Positions 44,301 to 52,693 of a stretch of 64,000 bases of DNA are shown piece by piece (position 1 is the stretch's first letter; each line of letters opens with the position of its first letter). The position numbers were made by a program, and so were the translations under genes. Source of the stretch: Amyloporia xantha (Eukaryota > Basidiomycota > Agaricomycetes > Polyporales > Adustoporiaceae); contig JAYKKR010000013.1 in NCBI GenBank assembly GCA_036971615.1, positions 62,001-126,000 on the forward strand. The letters run 5' to 3'. The notes under the pieces are model-generated. The model saw nothing but the letters and a program-made list of their open reading frames with translations, did no database searches and had not been told where the DNA came from.

Positions 44301-44750
44301 TGTACATAGTCTTGGACTAGAGTAGTTAGCGACTATCTAGTTGAGTGGGAGTGTTGAACGATTAGTTTCCAACTATAGTAGTCGCACTTCCATACTTGGT
44401 AGTCAGTACTTACTCATTTCTATGATGTTCTATGACGTTCCATAGTATGTTCTTGTCTTACTTCATAGGCTCCACTTTCTTACTAAGAAATCTCCACTAT
44501 GATTTCATTATGACTTCATATCTTACTAAGATATTCTATAGGTTTCTAGATACGATTACTAAGGAGCCTTTCATGCATGTATATAAGCCGGGCCTTACAG
44601 CCCACTAGAATACAAGACGGATTAGCCTCCTCTCCTCTATAGTCTGCGCTCAACAAGGATCTGACGTATGCATTGAGCAATACTAACAACAAACGTACAG
44701 TCGTTGACCAAGGAGCCTTTGTAGCCGGAACTGGTGTATTCGTCGCTCAT
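38370..44750 (-). CDS. Small hydrophilic protein, copy 2, with copia in intron 1 and a GC-AG intron
   Basis: Exon 1 (44699-44750, MSDEYTSSGYKGSLVND) is 52 nt as in copy 1. Exon 2 is 38779-38841 (63 nt, as in copy 1) and exon 3 is 38370-38725. The copia element at 38873-44655 sits in intron 1, enlarging it to 5857 bp. Copy 1 shows the unoccupied site (GAAGGTGAAGATC). At intron 2 the donor is GCAAGT where copy 1 has GTAAGC. Using the GC donor keeps exon 2 the same length and the frame open; the nearby GT would shift the frame. Product and composition are as for copy 1, with GRADSG added. Expression is uncertain. Confidence 0.65.
38873..39176 (+). repeat. 5' LTR of copia copy 2
   Basis: 304 bp, TGTTGAACGATTAG...GCTCAACA. 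The half-tRNA primer site GGTTATGAGCCCCGCGCTC follows at 39177. Confidence 0.93.
39635..40075 (+). other. Leader ORF without ATG, copia copy 2
   Basis: Same 147-codon open frame as in copy 1, ending just before the gag ATG at 40081. It starts only at GTG, after an in-frame TAA. Conservation between young copies is not evidence of selection. Confidence 0.35.
40081..42015 (+). CDS. Copia copy 2: Gag, protease, integrase N-terminus (644 codons)
   Basis: Same domain order as copy 1: gag core, CNICGKTNHSTENH knuckle, protease MVDSGCTSHVTN, pre-integrase WHQRFGHAG, integrase FLDDFSS. Substitutions against copy 1 include N to T in the linker and I to V after the protease. The tail after YRAWG (near 41844) is out of frame, as in copy 1. 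Confidence 0.9.
   Translation: MDPSKIPTSTIPIFDGTNYIAWSNAMRGVFRWSGSWNIVEGNSGTPLPRPTVAATGEDLPTIQAAWDEKNDKALGLMTIYISSSLQFLIGNTTTAAAAWKAIKDQYAKPGAVGAFVYFQQLFNTRFDDAQPLRPQITALEEIRSRTVDAGIAISDQFAALIIVNALPNSYQTIASTLLATVTDLSTLKPADVIPKIIEEEARRQASKNANVSRVSSTTRLPKKCNICGKTNHSTENHWPDGKPPQKGNKQGKGKGKQGGNQGGNNKGSGQNHGQNNGNTGASQGQGQNSGAKVNNLLIESVPDVTVASSSSKSIDLSLYHVGDEIARWMVDSGCTSHVTNVFEDFDHYHEFPVPGHAHLAGADKTIDIKGVGIVLLRHQNSDGIIVNLTLKSVLYIPEASHRFFAPRTIIDQGGCYSAHGDTMNFWAGSKPGENLILTARSSHDGSGFYWLETKVFHPNTRPQTLQSVEADYDLWHQRFGHAGRNTIRQLPNHVNGAPNSLSSAPKSDPCAGCALGKSHRQPFPLSSTRASKPLELIHSDLVEMPSLSIDGFKYCVTFLDDFSSFGVMYYLKRKSDALTCFKSYRAWGKLSFLRDLSVSALTEEENLWVKSSHNIYMKMVLSARHLCHKVHNRMDVQNVGSKLL
41838..43064 (+). pseudogene. 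Copia copy 2: integrase C-half and RT start, truncated
   Basis: Matches the copy 1 ORF through GIDYDEIFSP, then terminates after SLVLNL because one base is missing in CCCC(T)GTCGC near 43040. The rest of RT resumes as AMDVKTAFLYGELDEEIYM from 43112 in another frame. This break is private to copy 2. Confidence 0.9.
43112..43357 (+). pseudogene. Copia copy 2: RT middle segment
   Basis: Continuation of RT after the private frameshift (AMDVKTAFLYGELDEE, LLKAIYGLKQAGRQW), ending at YRHHGGI where the shared six-G shift lies. Confidence 0.88.
43384..44325 (+). pseudogene. Copia copy 2: RT C-terminus and RNase H
   Basis: Follows YVDD encoded just upstream, with SFLGMRI, ALGTRPDIAYAV, VALSSTEAEYMAL and KHIDIRYHF. 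The protein is identical by eye to copy 1. It is separated from the preceding RT segment by the frame change near 43355. Confidence 0.9.
44352..44655 (+). repeat. 3' LTR of copia copy 2
   Basis: 304 bp, preceded by the purine tract GAGTGGGAG (44343-44351) and followed by the AGGAT duplication. Confidence 0.93.
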
Positions 44751-45383
44751 GTTGTTCGGTAAGAGATAAGCAATGAATGGCAGTTATGTTTTATAACAAG
44801 GCTTAACGTTCGATGCTGACTGAAATGTTGCTAGCGTAGGGAAAGCACCGGCGAATGTAATCTTTTGCGTTAAATGGACCATTAAATACTGCAGCGCGCT
44901 CCATGACGTCACAACAGTATCCACAAATGGCTATGGTCTTGCCAAATGAGGATTGCTCATTATACGGCTCAAGGCGGATTTCTTCTTCGGGTTAGGGTCA
45001 AAGTCATCCTGCAGCTTTAGATTAACATTCACGAGTGTTCTAGCCACAGCTTATGTATAGACTCACGGTCCAATTTGAGGGACGAGGCGACGGCCGGTCG
45101 CTTCCTATTTCCCGCCAGGCAATCTCTCTCGGAGTATCTTGACCGACCTCTTCGACAAAGACAACGAAGCGGGCGGATTATATTGCTCAGAATTAAACGC
45201 TTCAACCCTCACGTCTGGCGCCTGACCTCGAACTCTGCGGCGAGCACTCCCTCCACGGATGACCCAGGATGCTGAAGTCATGTGGAGATGGGTGAGAAGA
45301 TTGACAAGTCCGTCGACGAATAGATCGAAAATCCAGGATGAGCGCGTCTTCTCGGGAAAGCACGTATATTTTCCGCTACTTAA
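44751..45383. other. No gene supported
   Basis: The first part matches the upstream flank of copy 1 of the hydrophilic-protein gene (31607-31860). Around 45070-45280 is an unrecognised GC-richer stretch. Confidence 0.45.
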
Positions 45384-45611
45384 TCAGTCATAGAACACGA
45401 AGGCGATTTCTGCGGTGGAAACAAGGTCGCTAAAAGGGAGCGTATAGTCATGCGTCAGTCCAGGTCCACCGTGTAGCACGACAAGAAGAGTCTTGGTGCG
45501 GTCCGCAAGATCTCCGGCAACCTTGTACCACGTCTCGTGCGTCTCGCCACCGACAAGAAATGGGATTGTGCCTTCCGTGAAGGTGATTGGAATGGCCGTC
45601 TCTGCGTACAA
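45384..45611 (-). pseudogene. N-terminal fragment of an S33 proline iminopeptidase-like protein
   Basis: 75 codons: EGTIPFLVGGETHETWYKV, then TLLVVLHGGPGLTHDY and ending FVFYD-stop. The HGGPG oxyanion motif and the following segment match the start of alpha/beta-hydrolase S33 peptidases or amino-acid amidases, normally about 300 residues. The nucleophile (GxSxGG) and the rest of the triad are absent downstream. It therefore looks like a truncated pseudogene. A missed intron right after FYD is possible but no continuation was seen. Confidence 0.65.
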
Positions 45612-46259
45612 CGCTGCACAACGCGTTGAGGCTGAGATCGCAAGCTTGATCTGAAACTGTTCACTGAGAAGGTATGGTGATCACATACCCTTCTGTTTAC
45701 AGACTTGCCTGAACCGGGCCCTGTTGAAATGTTCAACGACTAGACTTCTCAGGCATTGTCCACTGTAAAGATGTCAGTTTTTGACTACGGAGATTTGCTT
45801 TTGTGGAATTTTAAAAACTCTCCGATTGGCCGGTAAATGTCATTAGTGACGGAAAACCTCTGGAAAGAGTTCACCTTTTGATATCATCTCCTGCCTGCGA
45901 TGGGTATTGGTGGGAGAGAATTGGACTTTGCCTGTCGCAAGTGGCAGCGACTACGGAGTTCCGGTAAAGCTGCTAGGTCACAACCCTTAAGGCATGCGTC
46001 CTGAAGTCGACTATGCTGGGGAAGCATGATATTGGAGTCATCGAGGGAGAAAAAGGTCAGATTTCTTACAACCACGCGCGGACACCGTACGTGAGACCAA
46101 TTTGTACATTTCTGAGACTTTGTATAGCTGTGATACTATGGACACATTGCTGAACTGCTACGGGATTGAATACGTGATATGTACACGACGAACAGAGTAC
46201 AAAAGCGAATGCCGACGAGCCCGAGAAGCCACTGCAGTCCATACATAACATGAGTGCAT
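45612..46259. other. No feature recognised
   Basis: No conserved ORF or repeat identified. Confidence 0.45.
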
Positions 46260-46610
46260 TTACGAAATCAACCAGTTCCCGGTACCGCTGACGCTCTGGC
46301 CGTGGTTGGGGCCACCGATGATGTCCGCCGTGATGGTCGTGCCAACCGGGTCGAGGTTCAGGGTGAACTTCTCGTTTCCAAGGATGCCGTTGTAGCGGCG
46401 GTCACCCGTGAGGTCGGACACCTTGGAGTACGTCAGCTTCGCCGTGGAGGTGGCGGACGTGAATCCGGCGATGGAGACGTTCAAATTGCCGGTGTAGGTG
46501 ACCACCTGGCCATTGTCGAGCGTGAAGGTGGCAGTGAACCTGCTAGCGACTCCGGCAATGGGGTCTGAGACGACGGTTCCATTGGCGACGGGCATCTTCA
46601 CAAGCGGCAT
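46260..46610 (-). CDS. Small tandem-family protein, subtype A (116 residues)
   Basis: The best-preserved subtype A copy: MPLVKMPVANGTVVSDPIAG, FTATFTLDNGQVVTYTGN, TAKLTYSKVSDLTG, YNGILGNEKFTLNLDPVGTT, ADIIGGPNHGQS and SGTGNWLIS. No cysteine, no signal peptide. GC content is higher than in the neighbouring subtype B genes. A TATA box lies about 210 bp upstream. Function unknown; an all-beta fold is inferred from the residue pattern. Confidence 0.82.
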   Translation of the reverse strand: MPLVKMPVANGTVVSDPIAGVASRFTATFTLDNGQVVTYTGNLNVSIAGFTSATSTAKLTYSKVSDLTGDRRYNGILGNEKFTLNLDPVGTTITADIIGGPNHGQSVSGTGNWLIS

Positions 46611-48660
46611 TGTAAGTACCTGCGCAAGAACCGAACCATGAGGTGCTACAGCATACCTCGATACTTATGAAACTGCGATCGAAAGGTGGATGGTCAGACC
46701 ACGACACTAATGGCACGAATAAGCCTTGAGCAACATACCTGTTGTGATGGGTTGAGGTAGAAGACGATAACACGCAAGTGGGAGTAGCTGGTGCTGGGGA
46801 ATAGTGAAAAATATGGGGGCTATTTATACGTTTTGAAGTCGCCAAGACGCCCGCACTAGCACTCGAGAGGACATGGCAGTGGGGTTTAGGAATAGCGGAG
46901 TCGATGTCGTGCTACTCGCGATGTCATGCTGCTTACACTCCATTCTACCGGCGTAAACATATCGCGATGAATATCGCCCATCTATGGGGTAATTTCGATG
47001 TCAGAAATCTGCCATAAACAATTGAGGACCCTTAGTATGAATATGAGGACACGAGGCACGTACTTCCATTCAGCCAAGAACAGGCACATTCTGTCTGGTG
47101 CTTCAGGGCTTGACATCACCACCAGTCGAAAGGCATCGGAAATGTGTATCACCGATGAGAATCACTTGCAGATTTTGTGCATATACACAGGTCATGAGTC
47201 TTATGCGACAGTCGGAGGAATTGCAGCCGTCCAATGTGCCCCTTATCTGTACCTTTGCCAGTGACGCGTGAAATGTGTGCGCAAGCACAAGTCAATGATA
47301 TCCAAAGTAGAAACAACCGATGTTGGCACGAGACTCACGAGGACAGAGCTCCAAGTCTATGACTTAATGCTCAAGACAGCCCTAATACGGTACTTCGATG
47401 GATCATTTCAACAACATGCACGCCAGTAAGGACTCTGAACCAATGATCAGAGTAGTATACGTCAGCAGACGACGCAACGCACCAGATGCTCTGAAGGAAA
47501 GAAAACATTGAAAAATAGACCATATTGTTAGAGGCTTTGCTACAACCATTCAATGTCCCCCGCAGGTTCAGCTCGGCCCGTCTAAGCGGCTGAAATCGAG
47601 CCATCCACCGGCGATGGAAAATAAGCGAGATTCAAGTTGGCATACAATGTTCGCCGATCTGTTCTATTACTTCGTCATCCCTGAGCGACAACACGTGAGG
47701 ACCCTTCGATTTTACACGATGTCGCCAGCACACAATCTGCTTCCATTCAATGTCAAGGAATTCAACTGCGCATCCAAAGCGAGTGACAGCATGAGAAAGG
47801 CCTTAAACGGGGTGAAGGGCTCAGCGACAGACAAGTCGCAATAATTCCCACCCTGAGACTGATGGACCACCCATCTCCACTCGCAATGACAGATACCTGT
47901 CAACCTTAGTGGCCGTGATCGCTGTGCGGCGGCTCAGAGAACAAGTATGAAGGCGATCACTAATAGTTGACGCGCCGACAGGGTCACAAATTTGGGCTAC
48001 ATAATAGTGCGGCGAGATCGCAAGAGTCCAAGCAAAGAATTCGACGACGACGATGAGAGATGGATCTAAGTTTCGGTTCTACATCGTCTTCGGGTTGACT
48101 CTCGCGGAAGACCAACACTACCTTATATGGTAAGTAAGATCACCAACTCCGCTCCGTTCAGACACCGCATTCCGGGGGCTCCTTACTGCGGAGGAACTTG
48201 TTAAGTTGCTAATTTGATGCGTCTAGCATACAATGCAGATATCGGCTGGATTTCCCAGTGTCTACATCAGGTAAATCATCCGTGTCATCGATGACTTTCA
48301 TGATAGCACTATTGTATTGGCAATGGCTACCAGGGGAGCCCTGCATCCGAGTCATGTGTCGACTGGAACTTAAGTTCCGGCTTGCGTTCATATTACGTGC
48401 GTGTATCGCGCTGTATTTCGTGCACTGTTCTTCTTGTTGTGTATAGCATGCCGTGGAACCACCGTTGGCCCAAGCATACAATTTTGAATTATATCTAACG
48501 CCCATCGAGTCTCGATTAGCAAATTCCATCGCTGAAATTTTTAGTGCAGACATGTAATTGCTGTGAATGACACCCAAGATAACATTGCCGTACAAGCACA
48601 GCAGATTAGCATAATTCGTGGTTTTATTTTCAACTTAATTAACGCAAGATGCAGACTGTC
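46611..48660. other. No gene supported
   Basis: Apart from the promoter of the 46260 gene, only short unconserved ORFs are visible over about 2 kb. Confidence 0.45.
46821..46829 (-). promoter_or_regulatory. TATA box of the 46260 gene
   Basis: TATAAATAG on the minus strand, about 210 bp before the ATG at 46610. Confidence 0.5.
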
Positions 48661-48664
48661 AAAG

Positions 48665-48948
48665 GAACTATTCTGTCCAATCTCTTGGCCGGGATTGCGA
48701 GCAGGTGCGCTGTCACGTTCACACCGCAAAATGGCCACGTCGTGTCCTATACAGTGAGCCAGAAGGTTTGAGCAGCGGGATTTACCTCGGCCCCACCGGG
48801 GGCGAGTTTGGCATACGCTAAGTCGTCCGAACTCTCCGGGGATGAGCGCTGCAGCGGTTTCTTAGGGAAAGAGAAGGTGGCTATCGGCGTCGACCTTGTT
48901 GGTACTACGATGGCAGTGGAGATTACTGGAGGTCTCCCTCCTCACTAA
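48665..48948 (+). pseudogene. Subtype A family gene with in-frame stop
   Basis: The plus strand reads LLAGIASRCAVTFTPQNG, HVVSYTVSQKV, TGA stop, then AAGFTSAPPGASLAYAKSSE, LSGDERCSGFLGKEK and GVDLVGTTMAVEITGG before TAA. It aligns along its length to the 46260 protein, with the first 15 residues and the final NWLIS missing. Confidence 0.75.
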
Positions 48949-49328
48949 TATCATGTGTAGATGGAATCAAGCGTGGTCAATATATGAAGAGATTGATGTC
49001 GCATTCATGCGTGCACAGAGGAGACCACAGGAACATTTCAAGTCTTCACGCACAATGGTCTTATCATCGTTTTATCAACGCGTAACGCGGCTCGCGCTGA
49101 GAACTTATCAGACTGCCAAGGAGCTTCAGGCAAGCTCGCACTTCTCTCACTGTTTCCTTGTCGGGTGGTTGTCGGAAGACGAGCCACTTGCCACGCAATT
49201 TGCGCTCCTCATAAAAATCTCTCTAGACAGCACGGTACATACAAGTCGAAGAACTGGAATAACATGAGTCCCGTTTTTGGTTAGAGATGAACCTTCGTAC
49301 CAGACTACACATGCATTTGACAATGAGC
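48949..49328. other. No feature recognised
   Basis: The plus-strand ORF here is not conserved elsewhere in the window. Confidence 0.4.
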
Positions 49329-49688
49329 TCAAGACATCAGCCAATTCCCGTTTCCACTGACACTTGTCCCAACCCGACTAGGTCCACCTTCAATGGGTCC
49401 AAGGAAAACGACTTCCATTTTGGTGCCCGGTGAAAGAGTGACGCGTAACTGTCCTAAGCCAATGATGGCAAAGTATCCTTGCGTTCCGCATAGGTCCAGA
49501 TCGGAACCGTAGGTCAACGTCGCCCCTCCCTCGCCGGTATGGAATGCGGGAAACGCGACATCCATATTAGCCGTGAAAGTGGTCCTACGACCGTCTGGTA
49601 GAGTGAAAACCGCGTCGAATCTACTCGAGGGGCTGAACCCTGGAGGTTGCGAGGCGACCGTCCCTTGCACCTGATGAGACATCTTCAC
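49329..49688 (-). CDS. Small tandem-family protein, subtype A (119 residues)
   Basis: Intact ORF: MKMSHQVQGTVASQPPGFSP, DAVFTLPDGRRTTFTANMDV, ATLTYGSDLDLCGTQGYFAI, LGQLRVTLSPGTKMEVV and VSGNGNWLMS. The start could be Met1 or Met3. It is the full-length sister of the partial gene at 1-261 and shares its flanks. Like the other copies it lacks a secretion signal. Confidence 0.8.
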   Translation of the reverse strand: MKMSHQVQGTVASQPPGFSPSSRFDAVFTLPDGRRTTFTANMDVAFPAFHTGEGGATLTYGSDLDLCGTQGYFAIIGLGQLRVTLSPGTKMEVVFLGPIEGGPSRVGTSVSGNGNWLMS

Positions 49689-51310
49689 GAAATATGTTCA
49701 AATATTGCACGACCAAGGGGGGCGCAATGCAAGCACTCACATTTCGTGAGGTATCACTATTGACGGCGTAAGCGTCGCGCAACTTTACAAAGAAACACGA
49801 ACAGGGAACGCGCACCTAAGTCGAATGGCGTAGAGTTGGCTATGCATTCACTGAATCGCCCTCAGATGGGCTAGTCAAGAACACACACAGTAAGTCGGGG
49901 ACGTTTAATAGGCCTGGAGCTCCACGGCTATCAGCGATCAGTGGCACCGTTGTTGTTGCTATGACAGGGAAGGGAAGAATAATACTGATGCCTCATGGCT
50001 CTGATTATTGAATGGCTGGGACAGGTGAAGGAATGGGCACTTACTTGATTCGACGACAACCCTGACGGGCCCGTGTCAAGATAGCACTGCTCCTAGCCGC
50101 CCGCCCGATTGATTTGAAATCGGCACTGTGTGGTCCAGAGCACGCCTTGCAGTCGAAAGGACATTTTCTGGGGACCTGGGGCTGAATCGGCTCGAAGCTT
50201 TGTATTAATTACCCAATCGAGTGACCTCTCCTTGCTCAACACGCTACAAAGCAGACGGGAGGATGTTATACAGAGCCCTCCATTCGGCCCCTGCGAAAAT
50301 ATCAATGATTAGCTTTGTCTTGACCACTCTCTAGCCACGACCGGGTCACCGTACCCTATGATCAGCTTGATAGTAGATAGGGTAGTACTAGGCCCGATAC
50401 CTGGGACTTCAATTGGTTGCATTTCGGACAAGAGAATCTCCGGCGTGAGGCTGTGCAGCGCCTAAGGTATGAAGGCCTGAAGACCCAGGCATTCGCGGTA
50501 AGGTCTCTTTCGCAATTTGTTTCTGTTACATGTGAGTTTTGTGAGTTGTCCTGAGAGTCATTGGTCAACGTTCAATGCTGGTCAACGGCAAAGATTTGGC
50601 TGAGCCCACTTGAGGAAAGAGTGAAATCTTGATCCCACGTGCACACCGGCGGACCCCGAGCTCAGTTTCCTTCCGCGAATTTGAATAACTGAGCGATGGT
50701 GGCTTCAACTTGCGCGCCTTTGCCAAACGATGTTGTTCCTTGCCGCCCAAGTGGTTAGAGTCTAGTCTCGGTCAAGCTTGGTACATCTTTCTGTGTTCGC
50801 ACACCAGTGTGTAATGTATGCACTAGTGAACAGAGATAGTTCACGGGTATAGCAAGGTCCGGAGCCGATTTGGTAAGTCACAGTCTTCGTCAAGTCCACC
50901 ATATTTGTTAGGATATCCGGTAAAGATTTTCTTTGTCTCAGTGATTCCATTCTAGTATCTACTTATAGCATGACTTCTAGCTGCCAGCCTGCCACTGCGG
51001 CGATTGTCCGACATCTCGTATGCGTTACATGCGACTGTGTCAAGGTTTAAGTAATAGTTATTTGTGGTCTGTTCGGCCACGCGCGCTGCCTTCTTTGTGT
51101 GAGATATGATGCTTCCTGTCCTTGCACAGTGTCAACTTCACACACGGACAGCCTCTCCAAATTCGAGTTTGTGTATCATGACGCCCACAAACAGTGCAAA
51201 TGATTATTTCAAGAATTGCTCTTTATCCATAATCATTATGTTACAATCACAAAAATCTCGGGTCACTTGTGCCTTCTTTCGGTAATGGTATGACGATAGC
51301 TCTATTTACC
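49689..51310. repeat. Duplicated intergenic block
   Basis: 49690-50800 matches 262-1311; 50390-50560 matches 35065-35240; 50750-51310 matches 31890-32490 and 35390-35980. No conserved ORF. Confidence 0.6.
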
Positions 51311-51658
51311 CTAGTCCTGAGACAAGCTGAAGATTAAAAACCCAGAGACAGGTGTTTCCTCCGCGGGACCGTCAGTAATTACCCCACTCACAGTGACCCC
51401 CGTATCAGGAATCGCAATGTCGAAATTTCCCCCTCCTACTGTACCGCTGAAATAATTAATTTCCGCCAAATCCGTGCTCTTGGAGTATAGCAACGTCATA
51501 TCACTTCCATTGAATGCCCGAACAGCAAGGACGGTACTGGCGGCGAAATGGACCACCGGAGAATCGAGCCTTGGGAACGTTCCTAATATGTGCCTCGTTG
51601 GGCTTGTCCCAGGTGGCTGCGAGACGACTGTCCCTGCCAGTGAAAGCTTTGACGACAT
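51311..51658 (-). CDS. Small tandem-family protein, subtype B (115 residues)
   Basis: Intact ORF: MSSKLSLAGTVVSQPPGTSP, ILGTFPRLDSPVVHFAA, GSDMTLLYSKSTDLAE, YFSGTVGGGNFDIAIPDTG, GVITDGPAEETPVSGFLIFS. The upstream region is the degenerate form of the shared promoter (about 51803). It heads the second copy of the block represented by 27480-30600. Confidence 0.78.
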   Translation of the reverse strand: MSSKLSLAGTVVSQPPGTSPTRHILGTFPRLDSPVVHFAASTVLAVRAFNGSDMTLLYSKSTDLAEINYFSGTVGGGNFDIAIPDTGVTVSGVITDGPAEETPVSGFLIFSLSQD

Positions 51659-52269
51659 GAGCTGCGTGAACGGGGGATAGGGATAACTGTTGCGAGAGGT
51701 TAGCTGAAAGTACGCTTTGGGACAGTTACGAAGGTGCTGACCGTTGAGCTCGAATGCAGTGGCAATGATTCTGGAGTGGCGAAGAGGGAATGGGGTCAGC
51801 AGCCATATATGCTCGCTGACCGATAAACAATGGAGACACTGCTGCTGACACGAGTTGACACCTCAGGCTAGTTCCAAAGAAGTCTGGGAAACTACACTCA
51901 TCTTGTATGGGAATAACAAAACACCGAGTGATACAGGCGGCCTCGTGTCCTAGGCTACCTCCGTTGTGGTTCAGATCAGTCATTCAATACATGACGGAAA
52001 TTACTGTCAAGCACAGTTCCATACTACGCTGGAGCTCTGGAACACTTTCTGGAACACCCTAAACCCGGACCTTTGGTCTATTTGTCCATGCTCCAGAAGA
52101 TCCCATCGACTAGAACATTGAGATATTCCATAGCATAAGCTCAGGCTCAAACATTTGCGAGGTATAAATGATGTTTTCTATTAGTATCGAGCTGATGCAA
52201 TTTATCGCTCGTCGCATTCTGCAATATTTTCTACAGCCTGAGATCCGGATTCTCAAAGCGCGCTGCCTT
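51659..52269. repeat. Duplicated intergenic block
   Basis: 52020-52269 matches 28150-28380 (CTAAACCCGGACCTTTG, CATAGCATAAGCTCA, TTTATCGCTCGTCGC). Confidence 0.6.
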
Positions 52270-52523
52270 CATCAGAACTTTCGACATTGGCCTGACGGCC
52301 CTGACAGATCACTTGTCAGGGCAGTCAGTGCAGTCAGGGTGTCAGACCGTAAATTTGTTTGAGCTCTACAATGGCTGCCTTAGCCATGTTGCCAAAATAA
52401 ATTTCAGGCTCAGGTCAGGGTGTGCTAAGCTCTCAGTCAAATTTGCAAAATTTCCATTTTAGGCAATTTACATTTTTTTGTCAGGGCTGTCAGGGTGTCA
52501 GGCCAATGTCGAAAGTACTGATG
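52270..52523. mobile_element. 254-bp Plavaka-like MITE with TT duplication
   Basis: The paralogous block at 28378 reads GCGCTGCCTTTCTACGG without interruption; here the site is split by 254 bp with TT on both sides (52268-52269, 52524-52525). Ends are CATCAGAACTTTCGACATTG and, inverted, CATCAGTACTTTCGACATTG, followed by GCCTGAC and clusters of CCTGACA/TGTCAGGG as in the Plavaka element at 1963-8188. No ORF. Confidence 0.85.
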
Positions 52524-52574
52524 TTTCTACGGCGAGCGCGGGTGGTTGCCTACCTACACTGACAGCCTGAACAC

Positions 52575-52690
52575 GTCGGTTCTTGTTTTCACCTTGGCGT
52601 CCAACGGGACGAAGCTGACCTATGCTACGGAGCCTGATCTGAGCGAGGATAAAAGCACTATGGCATTCTCGGGAACTCGCATTTAATCTA
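52575..52690 (+). pseudogene. Remnant of a subtype A family gene
   Basis: VFTLASNGTKLTYATEPDLS then EDKSTMAFSGT, parallel to the remnant at 28436-28556; both ends missing. Confidence 0.55.
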
Positions 52691-52693
52691 ATC

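Larger units (their letters stand above)
38873..44655 (+). mobile_element. Ty1/copia retrotransposon, copy 2
   Basis: 5783 bp, flanked by AGGAT (38868-38872, 44656-44660), inserted in intron 1 of the gene on the opposite strand. LTRs are 304 bp and appear identical to each other. Both carry GATTAG where both LTRs of copy 1 carry GATCAG, so the two copies are separate insertions from slightly different parents. More than ten amino-acid differences separate the copies. This copy has one extra frameshift in RT. Confidence 0.95.

Noticed and set aside
45455..45736. 93-codon minus ORF overlapping the S33 fragment
   Set aside because: It is in a different frame from the recognisable HGGPG-containing fragment and has no similarity of its own.
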